From Nageia nagi (taxonomy: Eukaryota > Pinophyta): DNA of 64,000 bases. Below, one piece after another: positions 9,867-24,800 of the stretch. How positions within the stretch are numbered: position 1 is the first letter of the stretch; each line of letters begins with the position of its first letter. The stretch spans positions 105,338,001-105,402,000 of the forward strand of contig JBITNC010000001.1 in the NCBI GenBank assembly GCA_050084985.1. Reading direction: 5' to 3'. Position numbers and translations under genes: made by a program. The notes beneath the pieces are model-generated. The model made no database searches, had not been told where the DNA came from, and saw only the letters and a program-made list of their open reading frames with translations.

Positions 9867-12800
9867 GTTTCCGTCAACTATATTCAGCATGAAAGAATGT
9901 ATCCTATTGAGTGCCTGACATGGAATCTACAGGTATCTTGATCTACCAAATTTGAACCTAGCAAGTATTTACTTCAGTTAGCAAAGCATGTTTATTTTTG
10001 GTATAGAATATTTTTTTTGGGGGCTAAGCAAGGGTGCTGAAATGGTCGCGGTTTTGAAATATGGTGACATTTGGGATACATTTTCATAGGATTTGAACAT
10101 GGAGGAACAAGGGACTCTTACATCATTTGAGATATACAACCGTAGTATTTGAACATGTGACATTTAAGACATCACACTTGTTAGGGGAGTCCTCTTGTTA
10201 GGGACTTGGGAGATAAGGGAGGTGTGAAAGTATGTATATGGAAGGTTCCAAGTTTCAAGTTTACCCATTCCTATCCTTTACATTGATGATATTTAAAAAT
10301 TCTTGATAGGTTTTACAAAACACGAGGTTTAAAAGGATGTTAAATATTAACAAAAAAAAATTACCAATTGTTTTCGTGACTCCCCTAACATTTCATGATT
10401 GTTATAGAAGATTATTAATTTAAAAGAGATTAATAAGGTTTTATTGATACCTTTTCCTTTTTCTTTCCATTTCATAGATGATATTTAAAAATTCTTAATA
10501 GGTCCTACAAAACAATAAATTTAAAAGGATGTTAAATTTTAACCCAAAAAAACGTATCAATTATTTTCTTGACTCCCCTAACATTTCATGATTATTATAG
10601 AAGATTATTAATTTAAAGGAGATTTATAAGTTTTGATTGATACTTTTTCCTTTTTCTTTACATTTCATGCAGATGACAACTTATATAATATTGTTTTTAT
10701 GATCATAATGGGCTTATTATAGTTTTTTTTGTACTCCATAGTGTTTTATCAAATGCATTTGGTTAAATAAAAGAAGATATTGCTCAGGCTTGCTTGTTAA
10801 TTTATTTTGTGATTATTTTGGAGAATTTTTTAATTATTAGTTTTCATGGAATGGATGTTGTCTATGAACATTTACAGCATTTTGATGCTTCTTTGTTCTT
10901 TTTTTTTCTGGCGGGGGAGCTAGATTGCAGAGAAATAGTGATTAGTAGGATAGATCAGAAGATCTGTGGCAAATTGCATCGATTGAAGATTTCAAATCAG
11001 GCATAAAGGCCTGTGGTGGGACATGTTCAAGTGTTATAAATATGGATTTAAATTCACATACAAGTAACCTGCATATGGTCATGTCCTTTGGATTATAGCA
11101 GGCATTCATCTATTAGAAATGTTCATTGACATGTCTTTGGTATTTCTTACATAATTTTTGGTTTTGTTCACCCTTAGTGACTTTAACAAAGGTTGAGCAT
11201 GTATTAGTTTTCTTCTTGTTGACAAATTTTTGCTTCTGAATGTTTTTTCATTCTTATGAAGTATATGAGAAAAATATAATCACTTCATTTTGTTTTTTCT
11301 CAGAGATACCCAGGTCAATCAATTTTCACAGGTAAGGTGTTGCACCTTTTGGCCAGAGCATTTTCGAAATATTAGTCTTGTTTCAAAAAGTACTGCATCT
11401 ATATTTATGACCCTATTTTTGAATGAACTCAACTTCATTGGGCATATACTATCCCAATAATGAAGGTTGTCCGTCCATCTTAGCTTATTCTTCCTTTTCA
11501 TGCAAGACTGCTGATTTTTGCTTTTATTATAAAGATACAAGATTCATATAACCTTGCTTTGTTGAAGAGTGCCTATGCTACAATGATAAATCTGTTCTGA
11601 CCATAGTTGAAGCTATTAACCAATTTCTCTGGACGTTACTTCAGACTTCTTCTATGATGACATTGTAGATCGAGCAATTTGAGTACAATATTGCATTTGA
11701 CAAGACTTGAGATCATTGGTGTATGAATAATTTTTGGTTTATGGGCCTCTTAGAAAAAGTAATTTGCATCTTAGAATCATGATCATTTTATTATGCCAAT
11801 GCGACCTGTTGTCAACATGAATCTCTCTTTTCCTGAATATCTTAAGAACTTTGCTATCATATTTAATCCCTGATGTTGAAATTTTATGGAGTCATCCCTC
11901 TTTCCTTGGTGGAGTTTTGAATTCATTGTTTCAACTTATTTTATCATGAAACATACGCATTTCGGAGTTGATTCTAAAATAGTAAAAGGTTTGGAGATCC
12001 TAAATATTGATTGTGGGAATCCCAAGTCTTGTATAGCACCTAGGATGGCACAAAAGCATGGATAATCACTTATAGCCCCAACGTTGGACTTGGGAGCATT
12101 TGTAAACTTGCGCCAGCCTTGGGGAGACTCCTGGACCACCACGTTGGCCTATGATGACACCTAAGCACCCATGCATGACTTCTAGACCCATGTTAGGCAT
12201 GTATGGCATCTAGCCACCCATGATGGCATTTATGACCCTTGGACACCCACCTTGGGCATGCATGATCCCTAGGCACCCATGTTTGGCATTTTGGAGCCTC
12301 TAGGAGGCTAACTTTGGGTTAAAGGGACAAGGTAATGACTTCTAGGTGAGATCCAGATCTAGGAATGTTATAAAAAGACATTGGAGCCTTGTTGTAGAGA
12401 TATGTTGAATTCGATATTGAAACCCTTTTTACTCTTCGAAGCTTCTCAAGTCTTGGTAGTGTCAAGAACCCTTAGGTCTGTAGACCAAGGAGAGTCCAGG
12501 AGGCTTGGAACACCTTTTGACTAGCGATTGAGGTGCATGTTCGTGTTGTGAGGTTGTCGTACCCTGAGGCATCCACAGCGGTCTGCACTTTTGAATCCAT
12601 CCGGTGATATTCCGGAATCTCATTTGTTCTCTTCGTCGGGAACTAGCCTGTGAGGAAGCCCTTAAATGAGGCGTCCACAGATCTAGTAGAGTGTGGTTGT
12701 TCTACAACATATCTGCATTAGAGTGCATATCTACACATCAGTGTGCCCTAGTTAGCTCCTTGGAGGCCAACGTTGAACCCTTGAGGGCTTGTTATTGTAT

Positions 12801-15800
12801 TGTACTCATCATTCCATCATTAATTGAGCCGTGGCACACTTGATCTCCATTTCTTGTCTCATATTTTGGTGTGTTGTGATGATATTTTGCTTCTCTGGGT
12901 GTGACATCATGTTTCTGGGATCATTTATGGCATGTTTAGCATAATTTATGGATGCCTTAGTGCTATGTTGAGCATTTGAGGTGTTTTCTGGCCAAGGAAG
13001 TGCAACGTTGGGGTTTTTGGATCATTGTGTGACTTGTTTGATGCCCTAGATCAGTTTGTGGCATGCCTAGGAGCATAATTTGATATATTTTATTTATTGT
13101 TCAGCTAATATTTGCATTGGAGAATTATTTGGGATTTTACATGTACATATCAGAAGACTAACTGCCAACCAGACAAAAACAGTTACAAAATCATAAATAG
13201 TGAGAAAATTAGTTAAGACTTTAAAGTTGTGAGCAAGTCAGGATGAGAAGGGTGTATACAATATGTTAGATAGCTGTTAAAGAAGCTGAGTTGTTTCACA
13301 CCAACCCTAAGATAGCTGTTAAAAGATGCAAACCAGAGACAGTTGATCCAAAGCTGCATTATAGAGAAAGACCAGCCGGGACCTAAAAGTAGCTGCAGTG
13401 AAGACAATATGTTAAGAAGGCTTTTGGAAGACAAGAAAACTCATATACATCTGTTGCAAATTCCTTTCATAGTAAAAAAGACTTCACAAATTCATTTAAA
13501 ATATCTTTGGTGGAGTTACAGAAAATATGCAACATAGAATTTAATATCTTGGTATCTCCTCATACCACCAAATTATAAGATAGGCACCTCAAGATTGATA
13601 CCTCGGTGTGTTTTTCAGTTATGTGTACTTAAGATTCAAAGCTATTATGTACTTGCTAGAACCTTACCTTTGTTCTTTTTTCGCTTGATATATTCTCACG
13701 AAACTTGATGGACCTGATATGTCGTTGCCTACTTATGTGTTATAGTTGATAATCACTAACATTTGATTGTTTCTTTTGGCGTGTTAGATTAGTTTCCTAA
13801 TTCTATGTGAATATAAAAGCTTGCGAAGGGCCGGGTTTGGAAGATCCTAAGTTGGTAGCTTCATGGAAAAGGGCCGAGGGAGATTGTGAGGGTATTTAGC
13901 AGGTTGAAGAAGTTTATTGTCTTGTGCTAGTCACATAAACACGTAACTAGTTGGTTTTACGGTTACCCTTTGTAGGAACAATATGGTGCATTATTGGCCT
14001 AGTTGCACACAAGTTTACTTGGAAGTCTGACTACTCATGGATTGACAGTAACACAATTCATTACAAGCTTGGTCAAACGACAACTTTCTTTGTCAACCAC
14101 ATATGCTATTGGTCCCATTTTACTTATTAGCAAGTTATGTAGGTTGTTGGTGGGCATGTGGGGCCCACAAAGGAGCATGGGGAGGCTATTGAAGTGTTAC
14201 CGCCCATGGTTAATTGACCATATTTTCTGCAAACTAGCTGATTGCCATTTGCAAGTGTAAACAACTACTATTTGGCTATTGCCACCGGATATGTGCTACA
14301 TTAGTCATTGCTTTGCCTAGCCTCGATTCTATGCATTGTGAGTCCTTGTTGTTTGGCATGCCTTCTCCTTTAGCTCTCTTTGGAACTGTTGAATCTTGTT
14401 CTGTATGCAATAAACTTGAAAGATTCTTAAGGGTGATGGATCACAACCTAGATGTTGGTTTATAATTTATATGTTTCATTGGTTTAGTGGTATAAATGGT
14501 GGTCGAGCTTAACATTTTATTTGGATATTTTTTTATAGGTTTTGTTGGTGCTTTCAATAATGGCAGTTGTAGACACATTGATTGCTATTGATTTGAGTTG
14601 CAGCATGTTGGGGTTTTCCTAGCCCAACCTATCAATATATTAAAGTTTTACCTTGATATTTAATATTAAATTGAAGGCCATGCCTTGCACTAGAAACAAC
14701 ATCTAAGAGGAAAAAGGCTGAAGATCAACATTGTACGGATAAACTTCGAAAATTGGAAATGTGAGTTTTATTTAAACTTTTGTCGTTTACCAGAAGATGT
14801 CATGTGGACTTGGTAACATTAGGTGGGCCAAGGTGTGTCTTAATGCAAAAAATCAAAGGCAAATGTAATACTTGAAGGTTTTTGAGCAATACAACTTGGA
14901 AGAAATTTTGCCAACACTCTATATATGTCATATCATGAAGGCATTATAGGATTTAGTCGGGTTCGAGCTTCTTGAAGTCCTTGTTTAAAGTAATCTGACT
15001 AGATGCCAATCAACATCATGGGCCAATTAAATAATGTTATCTGGGCCTTGCCCATTATTTGGCCTCACGAAGCCAATGAAGGTGTAAATACAATATAGAA
15101 TAAGGTAATACTTTCATTGTCTAGCTTGAGATAACATGTGGACATGCTAATATCATGGCATTGGCCTCTTAAGGATTTCGTGTTGGTTGAGCAATGACCA
15201 CCTTGTGATTGTTGGATGATGATAAGAAGGCACTCAACCTTGGGGGAAACTTAGAGGGCCTCACTCAAGATTGATGTAGGTTCTGTCTAGTGGCACAACA
15301 GTGGCTGAAGTAGTAGGATGATCCCATTCGATGGTTGACAAAACAATGGTCTCACATATTTTGGTGAAAAGGGTTTCACTCAAGATTGAAGATTCAACAA
15401 CAACAATAGTAATGATCACGAAGGAGGCAAAATCTTTCGTCAAATTCGAAAGAATAATTTGTGGTGGGAAGTTTGATTGTTGGCGACTTGGAATGCCAAC
15501 TTATAACGTGAACATAAATTGCTGAAAACAAATATTAATGGGGGCTTTTTCGGAAGAAGCTTAGCAAAGTTAAATATTATGTTGTGCATCTATTTAAGTC
15601 CTGTAGCTATGTTCAGATGATATATACATATTGTAAATTGCCAATTATTCAATTAAAAGTTGTTTTACTTTTGAGTGGGATATTTTATTCTCTTTACTGC
15701 CTGAAAATTTCGAAATTTCCTCTACTAGTTAAAATGTATTTGTTTCCATTAAGATGTGTGCTTTTGAGTATTTAATTAGACCTTAAGGGGGATGTTGTCG

Positions 15801-18800
15801 TTAAAGTTTTCCAGTAAATATATAGTATCTCTATGTAATTGGTACGTGTCACAATTAGTAGTACTGCCTAGCAGCCAACTGGTTGTGCAAGATAACGGGG
15901 CCCATCCATAGGCTACAGTTACAGCTACAATGGAATAACAACGCTCTCCAATAAACTACTGTTACAACCGCAATGGAATAACGACACAGCCAAAATAAAG
16001 AGATAGGGACATAACAAGGATTGGTAGTACAAGTATACTGTGGGGCTTTAAGTTGGTGAAGTAGGTAAAAGTAAATGGTAAATGGTAAATGGTGAAAGTA
16101 AGTAATGGTAAGTGGAAGAAATATCCATGGGTAATATCTAGAAGGCATATGTTCTAGAATTATCCATAGGATTATGTGGCACAAGGATATGTGATGATAT
16201 GGAAGTAGTTGTTGATATTTAAAAAGGGTTTCTAGAAAAGGGTTATGTGGCAAAAGATCCATGTGGCATCTCATGGATATTTCTAGAGATAGGGATATAA
16301 TGTATTTTAAAATTCAAGTTGTATAGAAATCTAGATACCTTCTTTAGCTTATAAATAGAGAAGTGCTATGGGCATGTAAGGCAAGTTGAGCACAAGTTGA
16401 GTACAAAGTCTAGAACAAGTCTAGTGGGAGTCAAGTGCAAGTCAAGTCAAGTTGAGTTGAAGTTGTGGGCGAGTTATAAAGTTGAAGCAGTTTATATATG
16501 TGTGATGAGTCTTGAGTCTTAGTGTCACAAGTGTGTCAAGTGTTGTATTGTGTTCGTGATTATCCATGTGAAGAGAAGGTTGGAGTTTTGTTAGAAGACT
16601 CTCTTTGTGAAGTTGTGATAGTGGTTGTGTTGGATTGGTTGTTGAGTTGAGCAAGTGGTGGTGCTCCTCAAAGGATAAAGAAGTCCGTTGCTATCATCAC
16701 GGTGAGAGTTTCTTACTATTGCATTGTAACTCTTGTTATAATTGTATCTTCACTTTCATCAATAATATTATATCATTGTTCCATTGTACAATTATTGTGT
16801 TGGTCATAGTGTCTAAATTGCATTACCACTAATTAAAACGATGCATCGAGGTGAAAGATCATTGCAAGAGGAAGGCTCGGTTTTATAGTTACTTGTGTGC
16901 TAAAATAGTTGACATTTTTGGTTCCGTTGTCGGGACCATTCCTCATTAGTGGTCATCTTGTAGTTACAAGAGTTTTTTGTTACCATGGGTAAAATTCTTG
17001 TTTTTGCTACTTAATCTCATGAGGATGCTCAAGTATTTGTGCGAAAGTTCAAGAGATTGTGCATTTGCAATGGATTGACTACGAAGGCACAATGGGCGGA
17101 GTTCCTTCCTACCTTCCTTTTTGGAGCAACTCATTGATTGTACGAGATGCTGGAGGAAGTTGTGTAGAATTCTTGGGATCAAGTTCAAGAGAGATTTCTT
17201 GAAGAGTTTGGACCACAAGAAAAGTACTTTGACCTCATGATCGAGATCACCAAGTTGGGATAAGGAGTGAATTAGAGGATTAGAGACTATTATGCTCGAT
17301 CACAAGAGTTGAGGAGGAAAATCGAGGCTCAAATTCAAAAGGAGAATCTTGGTGATGGAGTCATTGATGGCGTTGATAGATTGTTGCTAAAGCACTTCAT
17401 CTCAGGAATGAGGCAAGATATTTGACAAAGGGTGAAGTACAAATGGCCTACCACTATGGAACAAGCCAAGGAGATAGCGAAGAGGCAAGAGGAAAGTATG
17501 GAGGAAGAACCAAAAGAAATCATAGTTCCTCCTACACCAAGTGCTGTTGCAAGGCCTTCGACACTAGGTACATCATTGATTTTTGTCTCTTCAATAGAAT
17601 ATGATGACTTGATTCGTAAAATGGGACACTTGGCTATTAATCTTCTACAAGGAAAGGAAGTTATGATGTCACAACGACTCCAAGGGGGAGATCGTGTTTC
17701 TAAAAAGAATGTTGTAGATATCACATTCTATGGATGTGGGAACAAAGGGCACTACAAGACTAATTGTCTGAGTAAGCCATCAACTTCGGGAACAAAGGAT
17801 GAAAAGGGCAAGGCACCTGCAGATGTGGTGGAGCTTGTGAAAGAAGAAGAAGCAATTGATGTTTTTGCCACAAAGCGTGTGAAGGAGCGTGTAGATGAAG
17901 GAGAACAAGAAGCTAAGAAGACAAAAGAAGATAAAGGAAAAAGGAGGAGAAGAAGACTAGGTGTACAAGACTTTTCAATTTCCTAAGGCCAAGTACCTTA
18001 TTCAATATTGGAGGATCTATTATCATGTCTTGCCAATATAACATATAGATAATTGTTGGCATTATCTTATGAGAAGAGAGAATTGCGAAGCGGACTCAAC
18101 GCATGAAAGAAGTAAGTGAATGTTGCTATCTTGGAAGCGGAAGTAGATCCATATGCTCCCCAAGCTGAGATACTTTGCAATGGTGTTTCTATTCCCAATG
18201 TTTTAGTAGATGGAGATGCTGTTGTAAATATTATGACAATTTCTGTTATTACTATGCTATGGTTAAAAATTAATCGTGAGTCCACACTACAGTTGAGGTC
18301 ATTAAATAAGGGTAAAACAAAAGTAGAAGGATTTGTTTCAAATGTTGCTATTTTTGTTGTTGGAGTTACTTGTTTGGTAGATTTCCAAGTGATGAAGGAT
18401 GGTTCGATAGCTTATCCCATGCTCTTGGGAAGGCCATGGTTAAGAAGAGTTCATGTTTGTAATTACTGGAATGAGGGATACATGACAATAGGACGAGATA
18501 AAGTGAGAATTCTAATGGTCCCCTTAAACCATATTGCAAAGACATCAGAGTTTGAGAGTGAAGAGTGGACATTTTTAGGCTATACAAGTACCAATGATGT
18601 GGATACTGAAGACGAGGAGGATGTTGATGTCTCTATGATGGATATATTGCCAACTCCACCTATTGAATCAACTATGCAATTCACAGAGGAAGAAGTGGAG
18701 CATCGTCTGCAATAGCTACGATTTGGTGGTGGTATTGAAGAAAATGATAGAGAAGGGTATTTTCAGCTTTTTCGAAGGTATATCCATCTCTTCACCTTTG

Positions 18801-21800
18801 ATTATAAGGAGCTACAACAAGTAACATGGGTAGAACAATCAATTGAATTGATGGAGAATACTAAGCCTATTAAACAGATGCCTTACAGGATGAATCCAAA
18901 TTTCTCTAAAAGTGTTAAGGAGGAAATAGATAAGCTCTTAGATGCAAGATTTATCTTTCCTGTAGATAATTTAGAATGGGTTTCTCCTATTGTGGTATCT
19001 AGAAAGAAGAATGGGAAGATAAGATTATGTGTGGATTATTGAAAGTTCAATAAATTCACAAAGAAATATCATTATCCTCTTTCTTTTTCAGATCAAATTT
19101 TAGATGAAGTTGCATGACATGATTGCTACAGTTTTGTAGAAGGCTATAGAGGATATAATCAAGTTCGGATAGCAGAGAAGGATCAATTGAAGACAACTTT
19201 CACCACTCCATGGCATACGTTTGCTTACTGAGTAATGCCCTTTGGATTGTGTAATGTACCTGCTACATTTCAGAGACTTATGAATAGAGTTTTTGAGCCC
19301 TATAGTGGAACATTCATTAGAGTTTTTCTAGATGATTTTTGTATATATGGAAAGAAAGAAAATCATTTAGGGCAAATGGAGAAAGCTTTTGAAAGATTGC
19401 AAGAAGTAAGAGCGTCATTGAATACAACCAAATGTATTTTTGGATGCTCAAAGGGAGTACTTTTGGGACATGTTGTATACAAGAGTGGTATTGAAACAGA
19501 TCCAGAGAAGGTGGCTAAGATTACGGAGCTTCCATTTCTAGGGAATAAGAGCAAGTATAGGAGATTTATCAAGAATTGCTCCAGGATTGCTCAATCGTTG
19601 ACTCAATTTTTGAAGAAGGATGTGTCATATGAATCGGGAAAAGAAGCGAGAGAAGCATTTGAGGAGCTAAAGAAAGCATTGGTAACAACACCTGTTTTGA
19701 AGAATCCTAATTGGGGTAAGCATTCATAGTCTACATGGATGCATCAAACAAAGCACGAGGTAGTACACTTAGCTAGAAAGATGAAGATGGAAATGACCAT
19801 CCTATCCATTTTGGGAGTCGACTGATGAGCAGTGTTGAGGTTAATTATACAGTCACTGAAAAAGAAGCTTTAGCTATAATTTTCACTTTGAAGAAATTCA
19901 AAAATTACTTGTTGGGGCCAAAGTTTATTGTGGTTAGTGATCATCAAGCTTTAAAGTATATCATTAATAAACCTAATTCTATGGGAAGGATTGCAAGTTG
20001 GATACTTCTATTACAGAAATATGAATTTGATATTGTGGACAGACTAGGAAAGAATTATATCAATGTTGATGCATTATCTAGAGCATATGAAGGCATTGGA
20101 TCTTCTAATGATGATGATGATTTTTTTGATGCAACTTTGTTTTCTATGGAGACTATTCCAAATGAGTACATTGATATTTGGAATTACTTGAGTGAATTCA
20201 AATTTACTGAAGGGGCAACATCCAAGATAAAAAGGAAAATTACTCAAGCAAGTAGATCCTATACACTTGTGGATGGGGTGTTATATAGAGTTGGAATAGA
20301 TGGAAAATATCTTTGTGCCATTGGACATGATCAAGGGAAAGTTAATTAGAGAGATGCATGATGGCATATGCAGGGGACATTATTCAGGGAAGTTGACAAC
20401 AAGACGACTATTGGATGCAGGTTATTACTGGCCCAGTCTTTTTAAAGATTGTTTCAGTTATTGCAAAAGTTGTGATGTTTGTCAGTCTTATGGGAATTGT
20501 AGAACAACATCAGCATCGTTATGTCCTATTCTTCTCTTAGGACCATTTGAGAAATGGGGAATTGACATTGTAGGACCACTTCCTCCTACACCAAGGCGAA
20601 ATAGTTATATTGTTGTGGCTACAGATTATTTGACTAAGTGGGTAGAAGCAAGACCATTGAAGGAAATGTCAATGGAAGAGGTAGCAAGATTTTTGTATGA
20701 GCGCATTTTGACAAGATTTGGATGCCCATTAGAGATTGTGACAGATCAAGGAACTCATTTCATCAATGAGGTAGTAGAATCTTTGACAAGTCGATTTGCA
20801 ATCAAGCATAGGAAGGCAACTACTTACAAGCCAAACACCAATGGCCAGGTAGAACGGACTAATCATGTCTTATGTTAGATACTTGCTAAGGATGCAAAAT
20901 TGCAGGTATGTACATGGGATAAAAGGATTCATGCAGGGCTATGGGCATACAGAGCTACAATAAAGACATCAACTGGGTATTCTCCCTTCCATTTAGCACA
21001 TGGAATTGATCCTATTTTGGCTATTGAATTTGATTTTCCAACCTTAAGAACTATATCAAGGAAAAAAGAGGATGGAGGATCTATTGATGACAGATTAATG
21101 CAGCTTCAATAATTAGAATAGATGCACCAAGCAGTTAATGAGACTATTGAAAAGAAGAAAATTAAGCAAAAGGAGTATTTTGACAAGAATTTGAAATGGT
21201 CTCCATTCAAGGTCAATGATCTAGTCATGGTATATGATTCCATACATCATAAGAGAAAATACAGTAAGTTGTTACCAATGTGGAGTGGATTGTACAAGAT
21301 AGTAACAGTTCATGATAATCGAAAGTACAAACTTGAAGAGTTGGATGGTACTCTGATTCCTAAGTGGGTCAACCATGACAAGGTGAAGATTTTTCAGGCT
21401 CCTAATTGAAAACTTTCCTACTCTTAGGACGGTGTAGAAATTAGGAGGGGCGAAGATGTTAAATTTTTCTAGTAAATATATAGTATCTCTACGTAACTAG
21501 TATGTGTCACAATCAGTAATAGTACCTAGCAACCAACTTATTGTGCAAGATAACAACGCCCACCAATAAGCTACAACTACAGCCGCAATGGACTAACGAC
21601 GCTCACCAATAAACTACAGTTACAATTGCAAGGGAATAACGATGTAGCCAAAATAAAGAGATAGAGACATAACAATGATTAGTAGTACAAGTATACTATG
21701 GGGGTTTTAAGTTGGTGAAGTTCGGGAAAAAGTAAATCAGTAAATGGTAAAAGGTAAAATGGTAAATGGTGAAAGGTTAATGGTGAAATCAAGTAATAGT

Positions 21801-24800
21801 AAGTGGAAGAAATATCCATGGGTAATATCTAGAAGACATATGTTCTAGAATTATCCATAGGACTATGTGGCACAAAGATATGTGATGATATGGAAGTCAT
21901 TGTTGATATTGAAAAAGGGTTTCTGGAAAAGGGTTATGTGGCAAAAGATCCATGTGGCATCTCATGGATATTTCTAAAAGTGGTTTGGATATTTCTAGAG
22001 ATGGAGATATAATGTATTTTAAAATTCAAGTTGTAGAAAAATCTAGATACCTTCTTTAGCCTATAAATAGAGAAGTGCTATGGGCATGTAAGGCAAGTTG
22101 AGTACAAACTCTAGAGCAAGTCTAGTGGGAGTCAAGTGCAAGTCAAGTTAAGTTGAGTTGAAGTTGTGAAGAAGTTTATATATGTGTGATGACTCGACAA
22201 GTCTTGAGTCTTAGTGTCACAAGTGTGTCATTGTGTTCGCGATTATCCAAGTGAAGAGAAGGTTGGAGTTTTGTTGTAAGAAGGCTCTCTTTGTGAAGTC
22301 GTGATAGTGGTTGTGTTGGATTGGTTATTGAGTTGAGTAAGTGGTGGTGCTTCTCACAGGATAACCAAGTCCATTGCTATCATCACGGTGAGAGTTTCTT
22401 ACTATTGCATTGTAGCTCTTGTTATATTTGTATCTTCACTTTCATCAATAATATTATATCATTGTTTCATTGTACAATTATTGTGTTGGTCATAGTGTCT
22501 AAATTGCATTACCACTAATTAAAGTGGTCCATTGAGTTGAAAGGTCATTGCAAGAGGAAGGCCCGGTATTATAGTTACTTGTGTGCTAAAATAGTTGACA
22601 GGGCCTGCACATCATTCATTCTATTTTAGATTTGTTCAAAGTCATGCTTGAGATCATTTAGAACATTCAAGACATGATCCTCCAAGCAGCTAATAGTTAA
22701 TAATGTAATGATTCAACATTAATGTGGTTGAATTGTTTAGGCAGTTTGTAATTGGCAGGCACTTGTATGGTTAGGGTGCTTAAGCATTTGGTTACTTGCC
22801 ATTTTGTAATCTTTCTATCGCCATATGCAAGTTGTATATTTTAAAGTAATGCAAACACTGCTTCTGGGTTCCTTCCGAACTATTTGTGGTAATAAAAGAA
22901 AGATACAGCTCTCTTTAAAGACTTAAATGTGGTTTGAGTATGGAAACAATCTCCTGTTAAAAAGGAGAAAATAGTGTTGTGCAATAAAGACAAAGAGCGT
23001 GTCCAGTTTTTTTTAAAGATGACTGTAAAAGACATATAATTCTTTTCTTGGGCAGAAACTGCCATTCCCAATGGAGACAAAGCCCAACTGGGGTTTTAAC
23101 AGAAATATTCAGGCTTAAATAGAAAACAAGATATGGAATTTTGATTTATATTTTAAAAACTTTAAATATCTGGCACAAGAGGATCTTTTTCATTTATGCA
23201 CTCAAAAAAGGTTCAAGTGAGATAGTGTTTTAATCTCTAGTAAAAGAGAGGCAGAAAAAAGGGAAAGAAACTTGGCCATTTCTGGTTTAGTGTTCTTGTT
23301 TGCATTATGTAAATTAGGATAATTATTCCTTGTAAGATACTTTGGAAAATTATATTGGTTTGTTGACCGAAAATGACAAGCATACATTTCATTTTGCTGA
23401 ATTCACAGAAGTTAACTGGTCAGAATAATTTTGTGTTGAAGCATAAAGTCCTCACTATTTGTGAATACCTTGAATTTCATGGTATCATAATTGGAAAATA
23501 ACCCAAAGGTCTCAAACATTTGACTTATGCAACTCAGCAACCTGAGTTTGACAATAAAGATCCAATGTTTATGAAGCTTTTATTGCAGACAAGTTGATTC
23601 CAGATGTGCAGAACAGTACATCTGCAATAATTCTCAAGAAAATTCTTTAAAGTATCAAATATTGATGAATATTTTTGTACCATAGTAAAAAACAAACTGT
23701 TGACAAGGAGATTTCTAGAAGGGGGTTCTATGTCTGAAAAATGTTTCAATGTTAAAAATCTTAATGATCAATAGGCTTGCATCTGAAAAGTTGTTTGATG
23801 AAGACTCGGTTGCTATTGTTTTGAACAATGTACCTTCCCTCCTTTGAATTCGTTGTTGACTTAATTGGATTTGCATTAAGATGCATAATAATTGACTGGT
23901 GACTAATTGTTCTCTTTGTTGTTATATAAAGAACATTGCTAGGTGGAAATGGGTGAGGGCACATCTGGTATCATTGAGAATACTTTTTCCACAAGTTCAA
24001 TAGCAAAAATAAAGCAACTGAGTGTGATGGAAGAAGGTTTGATTAAACTCTTTCTAGATACAAATTCTAATGTTTCTAGTATCACAAGTTTAGTGGAAAA
24101 AGAATTGTCAAAAGGAACAATATGATATGACTAATAGAAAGGAGGGTTGGAAACAGGCCAACACTATTTGGGTGGAGTAAGGCATTGCTAATAAATTTGC
24201 TTTTGTTGTTCTGGAAGGAGTAAATGCATTCACATTTACATCCATTGCTTGGTACTTGGACTCAGGAGTGTCCAAGTATATTACAATCATGAAGGTTTGG
24301 TAATTCCATATCATAAGGAGCTTGGCACTTTTGGTGTTACTTTAGGTGATGGATTTAGTTATCAAGTTGAGAGACAGTTGTTGTGTAATGAGGTTTTGTT
24401 TAAAATTGTTGGCCCACATCTACATTGTAGGTAAACAACAGTAAGCTATGGCCTGAAAAATTTCTTCACCTCAATTTTTGCTAGCTGAGAACATTGAACA
24501 AGACTGCTATGGCTACCATTCATGCTATGAAGAATGCTTGTGAATGGTGTTTGGCTGGTATGTTTTGGTACTTGATCTTTCTCTCAAGGAAAATGTGGGT
24601 TTACTTATGAAGAAATTTGATTGTTTTGTGTAGTTTGTTATTTTCAAAGTCTTTGTTGAAGATTAGATTGGTAAGGACATTAAGAGGTTGTAATACAAAG
24701 GAGACACATTTGAGTAGAAATGGTGAAGTGCATGCTTTGTAGAAGGGATGCATCGTACAAGTACTAGGTGGAAGCAGTACAAATGTCAACATATGTGCTA

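Larger units (their letters stand above)
15793..22600 (+). mobile_element. Ty3/gypsy LTR retrotransposon, decayed, in HISN2 intron 1
   Basis: A full-length 6.8-kb element with paired LTRs (15793-16914 and 21457-22600), a tRNA-Asp-like primer site, gag, protease, RT, RNase H, integrase and a polypurine tract, in that order. No chromodomain follows the integrase. This and the primer type point to the non-chromovirus (Athila/Tat-like) side of plant Ty3/gypsy elements. Stops and two frame changes make it inactive. A clear target duplication is not visible: GGGGA lies before it and GGGCC after. Confidence 0.93.

Noticed and set aside
9474-9941. 155-codon frame through exon 1 and the AT repeat
   Set aside because: It opens without an ATG, runs through a GT donor into the microsatellite (a tyrosine-isoleucine run), and the HISN2 junction explains the first part.
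15331-15525. Copia gag start ([11 protein letters not shown])
   Set aside because: Only a short resemblance, no zinc knuckle or protease nearby, and the frame stops at once.
15855-16274. Minus-strand frame of 139 codons in the gypsy LTR
   Set aside because: Low-complexity His/Tyr/Leu-rich translation of LTR sequence; not kept open in the other LTR.
17335-17724. Minus-strand frame of 129 codons
   Set aside because: Shadow of the gypsy gag on the + strand, with no recognisable content.
15788-22605. Target duplication of the gypsy element (GGGGA / GGGCC)
   Set aside because: Only three of five bases agree, no better than chance in a G-rich flank.
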